In this document: positions 21,653-30,528 of the stretch, in pieces
How the letters are laid out: every line of letters starts with the position of its first letter
Position numbering within the stretch: the first letter of the stretch is position 1
NCBI GenBank assembly: GCA_019915135.1
Contig: JAHLMK010000004.1
Span: forward strand, 868,001-932,000
Direction: 5' to 3'
Source: Strobilurus pachycystidiatus
Taxonomy: Eukaryota > Basidiomycota > Agaricomycetes > Agaricales > Physalacriaceae
Length of the DNA stretch: 64,000 nt
The notes under the pieces: generated by a model
Database searches by the model: none
What the model saw: the letters and a program-made list of their open reading frames with translations, nothing else
Told to the model about the DNA's origin: nothing
Program-made: the position numbers and the translations under genes

Positions 21653-24546
21653 ATGCCAAAATCGCTAAAAAGACGCTCTAAACCTCGGAGATCGCAAGCA
21701 CAGCTTGAGTCTGCGGAAAAAGGTCGCCAGACTCAAGGCAGGGATGGAGAGGATAAAGAGAACATACCTCCCTCTGCTAAGCCGCGCAAAAAGGCAGGAA
21801 TCGACTGGAAAGCCCGGGCACAAGATTACCAAAGGAGAGCTCATGGTCTAGCAGCACAGCTCAAGACCCGGGGAAATACACTGGCTAAGCGGGTTGGCGA
21901 GCTTGCAGGTCTAAAGAAGATTACTCTACCTTCCTTGAAGCAGGAGCTGTCAACCACCGAGGCTCTGCTGTCCCGAGTACAACAGGAACAGCAGCAATTG
22001 CAGTTCTGTCTCCAAGGGAAGGCAGCGGCTCTTCTGGCTCTTCGAGAGGCTCTCAAAACGTCAAATGCAGAGTCACGAAAGCTTCGAAAGCAAGTTGGGC
22101 GTTCCAAGAGTGTGCTGGCGCGGGCAATAGTGCGCACAAAGGAGAGGACTCGAAAGCAGGCGGCGTTTTGCCGGCTTAAGTCTAAGGGTGTATATGGGAA
22201 TCAGGCTCGTGCCCTGGTACGGCGGCTGGCGTTGCTGGGCTGTGCAGAGAAGAATATCGGCGGTATTATCCAAGAAGTGGGCGAGGTATTGGGAGTGACA
22301 GTCGAGGAGAAGATGAGCAAGACCCAGGTTGCACGCGTTGTTGCTGAAGGCGGCGTTATAGCGGACATGCAGCTTGGACATGCAGTTGCTACTGCTGAAA
22401 GTGAGTCTATCAATCAATATATGTAGCTGATTATAACACTCAACTACTAGACATCACGTACAGCAGCGACGCGACGTCCCACAAGCACATCAATTACGAT
22501 TCTCGTGGGATGACCTGCACCTTTGGAGATAGATCTCGGCAGGTTCTGTCAATGGGCGTCGAGTCGTCAGTGGACCATAGCGTGGAGACCAATATTGCAG
22601 GCACCGTCAAAGTAATCGAACGCTTCTCGGACGTCTATAACAGAAGTCCGCTAGCTATCCGACTTGGGCTGCAGTCTATAGTTCGTGTCTGGCTCACCAA
22701 GCTTCGAGGTACCTACGGTGACCACGCAAACGACGTCAAAAAAGGCAATCGCACTCTGAAGGAGATGAAGGACAAGGAACGAGATCTGGCACTTGGACTT
22801 ATCGAACTTCGCACTCGTGGTCCTGACGTGGTATACCCGCTGCTGTTGAATGCAAAAGAGAAGATGAAAGAGAGCGTAGGAGGACAAGAGGCATGGGATT
22901 CTCTATCCGACGAGGCCAGAGCACTGTCCGAGTCACAGCTCCTTGACAATCTGGCTTGTCAGCTCGGGGCAGAAGTCTACGCAGCCATGTCACCCGAAGA
23001 GAGGACTGAAAAGTTCGGACATTGGATCATGGGCGGATGCTGCATGCACAAGTACCTGAACTCGGTGAAGGGAGGAATGAAGAAGGTTCAGGCTCACTGG
23101 AGTGCGTCCAAAGATGGACATGGTCCGGTCGTCCTTCCGAACAAGGGCAATAAAGCTGTCCTTGATCTTGCATCAGAGACTGCTGGAACCGCTTCCAATG
23201 AGGCTGCGACACGGGCTACATCGCAATCAGGAGCTGGTGGTGTTCATGCAGCAATGTTGGGTGGCCTGATATGTGCACACAAGGACGACAAGAAGGGCCA
23301 ACAGGACGAGTTTACGTGGTACTTCGAGACGCACCTGGGAAAGCATATCACCTATCCAGGGACCTGCAATACCCGGTATCAGTCCCACTGCGATGCGGCT
23401 GAAGTGATTCTTCTCCATCAATCAGACTTCGTTGGCTTCATGGACTATGTACGCGACTCTAAGGATACTCAGACGTTCACGAATATCGAGCTCAATTTCT
23501 CCCGAGCTTTGAAGGATCCTGGGACAACAACAGAGTGGTGCATACTGGCACTCGACTCACAGGCTGTCGGACGACCCTACATGCAGTACGTCCGCGGCCA
23601 GCAGAATATCAATCTTCTCAACCTTGGTCCACTGCACCACAAGTTGCTTGCACACTATCAACGGCTTGCCGACGATCCTGACCTTCTGATTGGCGAAACG
23701 GCGACTCACAAGACGGGAACATTCGATGGTTCGCCCTATCAGAACCCAGAGGTCATTGAAACCGTCAAACGCCTTGCTCCAACGTTACCGGCACTGCGAG
23801 ATGCGCTGAAGGCATATATGGAGGGTGCCCTTGAGACTTTGACTCGATTCTCAAGCGAGTTTGAAGTGGGTGGAGTCATTGATGGGTTGACACCAGAAGA
23901 GCGGGAGGCGTATTTCATGCACACCACTAATGACTTGAATGAGGGTCGGCTGGGTCAAAAGCGCGTCCAGTCGCGTCGAAAGCCGCGCATGACGACGGAG
24001 CAGTCAAATGCCAGGTACACCTACCAGCAGAACAAGTCCGAGGCATGGGCAGCCAAGAACTTCACTGACGCAGATCACACTTATGTGCGTCGCGAAGCAA
24101 AGGAGCGGCGGAGATCTGCAGGGAGGCGAGGGAGGGAGGAAAAAGCGGTCCATGTAGCTGCCAAGAAGAAGAGTATCGAGGTCACGAAGAAGAAGAAGCA
24201 GAAAACTGCCGATGACAAGACCCGACGCACAAATGCCGTCCTTGCAGTACCATATACCGACCACGAGAGCAAGATCGACAAGTTGACGGTGAAGGAGATC
24301 CAGGTTCAGCTGGATATCCATCGTGTTTACGGCAAAGACGCGCTGATTCCCCTCAAGAAGGACTCGAAGAATCGACCCCGGGCAGTAGTAGCCCTGCAGG
24401 ATGCCATACGTCGAAGGAACGGTGCTGGAGACCCTAGACCATCGCAGCCAGAGAGTGCGCCGGAAAGCGAGTCAGACGACAATTCGGATCTGGAAGGAGA
24501 GGGCAATGATAGAATGTATTTGACAGATACGGATGAGGAGAGCTAA
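21653..24546 (+). CDS. Transposase-like protein of the DNA transposon (947 residues)
   Basis: Exon 1 is 21653..22400 and exon 2 is 22451..24546; the intron (GTGAGT..ACTAG) joins A-E to N-I-T-Y-S-S-D. The N-terminal 250 residues are basic, with a long coiled-coil-like region (QQEQQQLQFCLQGK). The core has a candidate first acidic residue in YSSDATSHKHINYDSR (D256), a C-C-x-H motif in GGCCMHKYLNSVKGG (446-449), CNTRYQSHCDAAE (555-565) and TNDLNEGRLG (E747). The tail is lysine- and acid-rich. The D..CxxH..R-Y-S..E order recalls RNase H-fold transposases such as hAT, but I cannot prove it. I recall many agaricomycete proteins with the same SSDGTSHK and RYQSHC signatures, consistent with a mobile family. 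The reading frame is intact, so the copy may be active. Confidence 0.7.
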
Positions 24547-24770
24547 TGATACTAATCACTTTATCAATGATTATTCGCTTATTTCATGTTGGATTGAGCT
24601 TACTGGTATAAGTTACACCTTACTACCACACTGGGAGGGTTGGATCTTGGTATTGAAGGCAGAACGCGTCTAACGAGATGGTGGCAGAAGGCGACAAAAG
24701 TTGCTGCGATGATCCAGTGGCTGTGCGCTGACTCAGCGGCCGTGGCTTACCGGACGAATGGACCTCCCCA

Positions 24771-24777
24771 TTGGAAC
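24771..24777. repeat. Target-site duplication, right (TTGGAAC)
   Basis: Directly follows the CCTCCCCA end of the transposon and equals 20190-20196. Confidence 0.7.
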
Positions 24778-24906
24778 GGTGAACCGTTTGTGGCGCACAG
24801 TAATACTCATGGACATGTCCTGGTACAATGTCCATCTGTAGACAGTACAAGTAGTAGCATATAAAGCTTTTTAAGATCTTGATAGGGCATCAAAGCCCGG
24901 AGATCT

Positions 24907-25259
24907 CAGAATTGAGATTCAGGAAGCCATTTGAGGCGGGACCAGGGCGGGAGGCGCGCGGCGGGACCACGTGAGTAAGTCACGTGCAGGTTTGGAACCG
25001 GTAAAAAACCGGTTTGAAACCTGGCGGGGCGGCGGAGTAGGTAAAATACAGGTATGATATTACCCCCAGAGGTTTTTTCCACTACCCTAGTGCAGTGTGA
25101 ACTTTTGTTTGGACTTTGAATAGGGTAGTGGGGGAAACCTATGTTTCCCCCCGAAAATGGTTTGACTCGGTAACTTACCGGTTTGGAACCGGTTCCAAAC
25201 CTCGGAGGGCTGGGAGGGTAGGTTTGGAACCTGTCACATGATAAAGTCATGTGATCTGC
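24907..25259. repeat. Repeat family R, copy 2
   Basis: Begins near TTGAGGCGGGACC, then CACGTGAGTAAGTCACGTG, GGTTTGGAACCGGT, ACCGGTTTGAAACCTGGCGG, and ends with GGTTTGGAACCTGTCACATG and GTCATGTGATCTGCGGGC. It is itself an imperfect inverted repeat: GC-rich ends with CACGTG-type palindromes, and a centre with a TTTTCCACTACCCTA / TAGGGTAGTGGGGGAAA palindrome. No coding capacity. Confidence 0.6.
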
Positions 25260-25413
25260 GGGCAGGAGACTGCCAAAGCATATGTGGCGTGAAATGACGA
25301 GGAAGATACTTGTAGACTGACCAATTAGACCTGCAAGTCCCTGTGGCAGCTACTACTGGACTCATTGGGACTAGAGAACTCAAACACAAAAACTCAGAGA
25401 GCTATGTGTGGCT

Positions 25414-25733
25414 GCCAGATTGAGGCGGGACTGGGGCGGGCGGCGGGCGGCGGGCGGCGGGATCACGTGAAAAAAGCACGTGAGAGTTTGGAACCGGTTC
25501 CAAACCGGTATCAAACCTGGCGGGGCGGCGGGGTCGGTACCAAACCGGTTTAGTACCGCCTCTGGAGGTTTACCTAGGGTGGCGAAGTAAACCATAGGTA
25601 TCAGTACCGGACCGGTTTGTGACGGTAAGTTACCGGTAAGTTACTGGTAAGATACCTCGGCCGCTGGAGGGTAGGTAAGTTACCTCCACGTGATGCTTTC
25701 ACGTGATCATTTCACGTGAGAGGCGGGCGGCGC
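25414..25733. repeat. Repeat family R, copy 3 (interrupted by the LTR retrotransposon)
   Basis: Starts like copy 2 (TTGAGGCGGGACTGGGGCGG) with four GGCGGGC units. It then has GATCACGTGAAAAAAGCACG, GGTTCCAAACCGG, GGTTTACCTAGGGTGGCGAA, GGTAAGTTACCGG, and three CACGTGA palindromes before the LTR. The LTR element inserted at GCGC near its right end. Confidence 0.6.
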
Positions 25734-27403
25734 TGATACGCAGGGTACTATTCCAGTACTAGAAACGGGGAATTTTGCGATTCCTGAACAGCCCAAAGAC
25801 CTTAGGAACCTCCAGTCAAGTACTTAGGATAGAGCACGCAGGAGTTACTGCCTTGACGCGGGCAAGCCTCCAGGACAAGGTCCAGGCGCCTTAACAAGTC
25901 CTTTAGGACAGGCGCGATCGAAACCTTCGATCACCTTCATCCGAATATCCTTATCCGCGCGTTGGATCCCTTTCAAGATCCCGTACCTTTGCGTGTACCT
26001 TGTACTACAGACGATGTGCTATAACCATTCGCACCCAAGGAGGGTCCAAAGGTCTCCAGGCGGTTCAGTTTGAGCGACCCAAGACCTGCGCACCTCAACC
26101 CAAAGACCTGGAAGGTCCCGAAATAGTTCAAGGACGTCACAACCCTTTTGGGGAAACAATCTTCGGAGCTGTCAAGGACTCCGAACCGACGCCTTCCGCT
26201 ATGCCGATCAATCATGATCCACGATCAAGGACCACCCCGAAAGCAGGGTGTATTACCACTTTAAGAAAGCACTCCCCCGTAGTGTCTGCGCTCGAAAGGA
26301 CGTTCTTAACGATCTCCATCCAACCTATTCACAAGAAAGCAGGTGTCCGTAGGACCTTGCAACATAAAGATACCTAAGGATCGAAGTCCTTATCGGACCT
26401 TGATCTCCTGGGCACAAGGATTGTACCATACCGCCAAGGTGGCGTATATGGCTAAAGGACCAAGCGGCCTGTCCGCAGTTGTTTCGACCAGGGATAGCCA
26501 ATAAGAATCCAGCTCTTGTATGACTCGAAAGTCCGATGTATCCGATCCTAGAATAGATGCTTACTCAGTAGGAACCCACCAGTAGTATAAAAGGGCCCAA
26601 AGGACCCATATTTCGGTAGCTTAGAGCCCCCTCCAGTAGCCGCTAGTCAGACGCAGCCGTTGTAGTGAATCTATCTCGAGTTTCGACTCATTTCTGCAAA
26701 GTACCCAAAGACCCCAAAGACCTTTCCAAGATTTAAAGACATCAGGTGTTGCCAAACTCCTTGAAAGACTCAAAAGAACCTTATTCCGACGTACCAAGTC
26801 GAGTACCAACGAATCTACTTGGTGTTAGAACCTTGTATTCGCAAGAAGGCCGGTTTGCAAGTGGTTCTGCCCTGCACTCACGCTCTTTCGTGAAGTACTT
26901 TCCTTTGAGGAATAAGTTGAGTTTGAACGAGTGTTGTCAACGTCTGAGACACCTTTCGGAACCTTTGGTCCCGGTGCAAGACACTAGAAGTTTGGTTTAA
27001 GTGCAAGAAGGAGTCCTTATCGTTAGCAGTCCAGTGGCGTAAAACCTGCGGTAGCGGCCTGACGATTCCAAGACAAAGTCCTTGTACACCAGAGCACTTG
27101 ATAGGTAGAAGCTACATTGCCTCGCGCTGTTTAAGGTCTTCATACGTCAAGAGGTTCGGCCTACGACTTCAAGGTTTTCTTGTGTCATTTCGATCAGAAT
27201 CCCTACACCCCCAAAAACAACTCGTAGTTTAACTACAGCGATTCGGAATACATCTCTATTTCTCCATTACCCAAAAGCACCTTGTTCTCTCGAACCTTTG
27301 TGCACCCCGTCTCCCTTACAAGGAGTGTTAGTTGTGATAAGGATTGATAGTGTGGTTAGACGATAGCTTCTTTTTCAGAGGTCTATTCCGAACTTGCACA
27401 TCA
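25734..27403 (+). repeat. 5' LTR (1670 bp)
   Basis: TG..CA termini. A TATA box lies at offset 852. Downstream sequence to the end of the LTR has no ATG. Open frames within it are start-codon-less and have no domain, so I treat it as non-coding regulatory sequence. Confidence 0.92.
26586..26593 (+). promoter_or_regulatory. TATA box of the 5' LTR
   Basis: TATAAAAG in the context CAGTAGTATAAAAGGGCCC. The same box is at 41782-41789 in the 3' LTR at the same offset. Transcription would start about 30 bases downstream, dividing U3 (about 0.88 kb) from a long R-U5. Confidence 0.65.
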
Positions 27404-27408
27404 TATTT

Positions 27409-27426
27409 TGGAGCCCACCGCGAGGG
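27409..27426 (+). other. Candidate primer binding site
   Basis: TGGAGCCCACCGCGAGGG begins five bases after the 5' LTR. It starts with TGG as expected for pairing with the CCA end of a tRNA. I could not assign the tRNA. Confidence 0.55.
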
Positions 27427-27470
27427 GGTGTAAATTTTGATTTCGAAAGAGACTTCTAAGTCGACCTTGA

Positions 27471-29339
27471 GATCGGAATCTCCATAAACAAAAGACACTG
27501 GCTGCAAGGAACTCTGGTCGTTACACCAACAGCCAGAACCGCGCAAATCCACAACCACCAAAAGGAGACCCAGTTATTGCCGGATCTTCAAATCCAGCAA
27601 CCTCTGGTATCACTAGTCGCCTAAGAAGCAATCGCCCAATCGCCGGCTCACTTTACAACGGTTTACCTAGTGAAGTAGCTCAAGCACAGCGACGCTTTGC
27701 AGACCCGACTACTCCCAAGAACCAAAAGAAGAAACGTACGCAAGTACCACCTTCAACACCTACTGCCTCTAGGATCAGATCTTCTTCAGATCCTGAATCA
27801 CCTTCGAGAACTCCAACCAGTACCCGAAGACATTCGGACTCTAGAACTTCGCCTAGTCCCGCATTTGTGACACCTTTCGGAAGTCCTTTGACTGACCTTG
27901 AAGACCCCGAAAGTCCAGAACCTATTACCCCCTTCATTGACTTTAACCCGTCTACCCAAAACACGATACCAGTTCCAGTAATGGCAGTACGAGCAATTGT
28001 ACCTTCCGAGGAACTTAGCGCTGAAGCTAGAGGCGAGATCCAAGGCAAGAAGATCCCGATACCATTCTCAAGGGATGCCCCAAAGTTCAAGGGACACTCC
28101 GGAGACGATGTGAGGGAATTCTTCACGATGTGCAACTGGATCTTTGACCAGACAGGAATCACCGAACAAGGTACTAAGTTGGAAGTAGCGGCGCTATACG
28201 CCGGCCACGAACAACGCCTAAGGTGGCACAAAAACCCAGACTACCTGAAAGGTGTCTGGGCGGACTTCCAAGAATCAGTTCTTTCCTCATACTCAAAGGG
28301 AAAGAACGATCCTACGTACGTCCCGGCCGACCTAAAGGATGCCTTGGACCCGTACCTGGCTAGGCCCGTAGCCAACAAGCAGAAATGGGAAAGCTTTCAG
28401 CGCGAAGTACTCCATATCATGGGGCATCTTATCACGTCGGGAGAACTTACCAATAAGGGTGCTATAGAAGATATCAAGTCCTCTATCACAGAGGGAGTTT
28501 GGCATAATGTCCTTGGGGACCTCAGGCGCGATGCGAAAGCTAATGCAACAGCCGGGACCACCCCCATCTATGACTTCACGTTGTCAGAGGTTGAGGCAGC
28601 AATCTCCAACTACTTCTTGACCGATAAATGGATGAGCAAGAGTGCGAAGGATAGTCCTTATAACAGAGAACTTATTCCCGCCTCTACCACCCGAATCAAG
28701 ACAGAGGAGTTGGATGAATACCTGAATAGGGTAGCTAGCCTTCAGGACATTATCCAGAAAGGAGAAAAGGAACGCGAAGAGGCTCGTAAGGCTGATCAGA
28801 AGATGATGGCAGAACTTCTCCATACCTTACAGCGTGGAGGTCCGCAAGGACTCCGCACCCAAGGTTTTGTACAAGAAGCCTCGCCGATTTATCTACAAAC
28901 ACCTGCTCAAGGTGTCTCAGTCCCGACCAACTTACCGAATGGACTCTACAAAGCTCCTCCGGGCGCGTTCCCAGGAAACAAGTTCGTAGTTAACGATGGA
29001 AGGTGTTACTTCTGTCGTGAACTAGGGCATATTGTAGCGAATTGTCCTACAAAGGAAATGTGCGAAAGCAATGGTCATATCTACAAGCCTGGTGGTACAA
29101 ACATATATCATGTAACGAACGGAACTACTAGTCAACCTATTCAAAGGGTTAGTCCCAAGCAGCCTCTCAGCCCTTGGGAACAAGTTCAGAAGTTTCAACA
29201 AGAAAATGCACCTAAGGTATCGGCGTTCCAATCTCAAGAAGATGAGTTCGCACCTGAGGTCGCGATGTATGTTCAAACCCCAACCCAAGAAGAAGAGTTT
29301 GCCCCCGACGCCTATCAGGGTTTCGGCAGGGCTCGATGA
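27471..29339 (+). CDS. gag: gag: capsid and nucleocapsid polyprotein
   Basis: First ATG is at 27981 (MAVRAIVPSEELSAE), but the frame is open without stops from 27471. The upstream 170 codons are rich in S, P, T, R and K. The central part, with FKGHSGDDVREFFTMCNWIF and RLRWHKNPDYLKGVWADF, resembles gypsy capsid. A lysine/glutamate helix (residues near GEKEREEARKADQKM) follows, then a single CCHC knuckle CYFCRELGHIVANC. The stop TGA at 29337-29339 overlaps the ATG of the next frame in ATGA. If the frame begins upstream of 27981, initiation must be at a non-AUG codon or come from splicing; the sequence alone does not decide. Confidence 0.8.
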   Translation, partial: DRNLHKQKTLAARNSGRYTNSQNRANPQPPKGDPVIAGSSNPATSGITSRLRSNRPIAGSLYNGLPSEVAQAQRRFADPTTPKNQKKKRTQVPPSTPTASRIRSSSDPESPSRTPTSTRRHSDSRTSPSPAFVTPFGSPLTDLEDPESPEPITPFIDFNPSTQNTIPVPVMAVRAIVPSEELSAEARGEIQGKKIPIPFSRDAPKFKGHSGDDVREFFTMCNWIFDQTGITEQGTKLEVAALYAGHEQRLRWHKNPDYLKGVWADFQESVLSSYSKGKNDPTYVPADLKDALDPYLARPVANKQKWESFQREVLHIMGHLITSGELTNKGAIEDIKSSITEGVWHNVLGDLRRDAKANATAGTTPIYDFTLSEVEAAISNYFLTDKWMSKSAKDSPYNRELIPASTTRIKTEELDEYLNRVASLQDIIQKGEKEREEARKADQKMMAELLHTLQRGGPQGLRTQGFVQEASPIYLQTPAQGVSVPTNLPNGLYKAPPGAFPGNKFVVNDGRCYFCRELGHIVANCPTKEMCESNGHIYKPGGTNIYHVTNGTTSQPIQRVSPKQPLSPWEQVQKFQQENAPKVSAFQSQEDEFAPEVAMYVQTPTQEEEFAPDAYQGFGRAR

Positions 29340-30508
29340 AGGAAGGAGTGCAGTTAGCACATACTCCTCCGGAGAGCCAGTTCACTGTAGAAACTCGTCA
29401 GACTCGTCAGAGCGCAAAAGCACCTAGTGCACCTGTGGATTCAACTCCACAAAACAAGGTAACCTCATGGCCTAAGGACCGGGTGTCCGTGGTCATTCCA
29501 AAAGCAGCGCCGCCTAAGGTATCATTCTCCAAGCCGGAAGTCACTCAAGAAGTAGAACCTGTTGACCAGGACCTTCTTGACGAAGTCCTGGCGATGGAAG
29601 AACCCGACCCGGTGCCGCAACCAAAAGCAGATTCAACTCTGCCAGAAAAGAACCAACCAAAGGTTCAACCTAAGGAACCTAAGGGCAAGAGTTTCCAACG
29701 TCGTAGCCTGGCAGAAGAACTCTTGCACAAGAATCCCAGTTGGCGTGAAGCCTGGAAGTTCTTGTTACCCGAAGCCCTACTAGCTACCAACCCCCCTTGG
29801 CAGCAGAGCATTTCGGACTTCATCAGGAAACGCAACACGCCTGTGGCTGTATTCAAGACGGAAGAAGTGGCCGATACGGTCCAAGATCACTTCCAACCCG
29901 AGCTGTATTCAGTCAACTTTCATGAGCAAGGTGATTTACCTATTGGTGGAATTGTAGTCCACGATGCGGTAGAACAGTTTGTAAACCTTTCCGGAGGTCA
30001 CTATACTGGTCCCTTTCAAATGATAAGTGGCAATATGGCGCCGGAAAATGCAGATCTACGAACCTTTTGGCCCTTGATCAACAAGAATGGTAAAAAGGAG
30101 AGTTTAGTGGATGGTGGGTCGCAGATCGCCTCCATTTCGCTCAAGGCAGCATTGGAACTAGGAATAGCCTATGATCCCACTTTCACCATTACTATGGAAA
30201 GTGCGGACAAGGGACGAACCAGTACCTTGGGATTGGCTCGTAACATACCTTTTGACTTTGAAGGAATTGTCTATTACCTTCAGTTGCATGTGTTGCAGGA
30301 TCCCGCCTATGAGGTCCTACTGGGACGACCTTTCGAGATCGTTTCAAACCTGGTCATCACCAACCTTCCCAACGGGAACGCAATCGGAACCCTTACGGAT
30401 AACACCAATGGGAAGAAGTTATCGCTACCTTCTTACCGTCGAGGACAGATCCCAAGACATATGATTCCAGGGGGACAAACGGGTTTTCACGGGAACCTAA
30501 GGACGTAG
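29336..30508 (+). CDS. pol: pol, part 1: linker and aspartic protease
   Basis: Starts in ATGA overlapping the gag stop. The first half is a P/K/E-rich linker. The protease has SLVDGGSQIASISLKAALEL, in which the usual D-S/T-G is D-G-G, and a later EVLLGRPFEIVSNLVI flap-type end. The frame stops at 30506-30508, while the next frame is open across this stop and continues the protein pattern (REPKDVGNSYEEA). One base has probably been lost near 30470-30490, so protease and reverse transcriptase were one reading frame. Confidence 0.75.
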   Translation: MKEGVQLAHTPPESQFTVETRQTRQSAKAPSAPVDSTPQNKVTSWPKDRVSVVIPKAAPPKVSFSKPEVTQEVEPVDQDLLDEVLAMEEPDPVPQPKADSTLPEKNQPKVQPKEPKGKSFQRRSLAEELLHKNPSWREAWKFLLPEALLATNPPWQQSISDFIRKRNTPVAVFKTEEVADTVQDHFQPELYSVNFHEQGDLPIGGIVVHDAVEQFVNLSGGHYTGPFQMISGNMAPENADLRTFWPLINKNGKKESLVDGGSQIASISLKAALELGIAYDPTFTITMESADKGRTSTLGLARNIPFDFEGIVYYLQLHVLQDPAYEVLLGRPFEIVSNLVITNLPNGNAIGTLTDNTNGKKLSLPSYRRGQIPRHMIPGGQTGFHGNLRT

Positions 30509-30528
30509 GAAACTCCTATGAAGAAGCC

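Larger units (their letters stand above)
20197..24770 (+). mobile_element. Complete DNA transposon with TIRs and a transposase-like gene (4.57 kb)
   Basis: The left end TGGGGAGGTCCATTCGT (20197-20213) has its complement at 24754-24770. The similarity continues inward for roughly 140 bases, including GCCACGGCCGCT/GACCACGGCCGCT, TCAGCGCACAGCCACTGG, ATCATCGC and CAACTTTTGT, imperfectly. It is flanked by TTGGAAC on both sides. Inside are a spliced 947-residue gene and a long palindrome. Terminal length, the 7-bp duplication and the protein features do not fit any class I can name with certainty; hAT-like or an unnamed agaricomycete group is possible. Confidence 0.75.

Noticed and set aside
21653..24546. 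Calling the DNA transposon KDZ, CACTA/Plavaka or Mutator
   Set aside because: I do not see the motifs I associate with those families, and the 7-bp duplication does not decide; left unclassified.
26000..27000. Open frames inside the 5' LTR (and the same ones in the 3' LTR)
   Set aside because: No ATG in the downstream half, no domain, and position in U3/R/U5; identical in both LTRs simply because the LTRs are identical.
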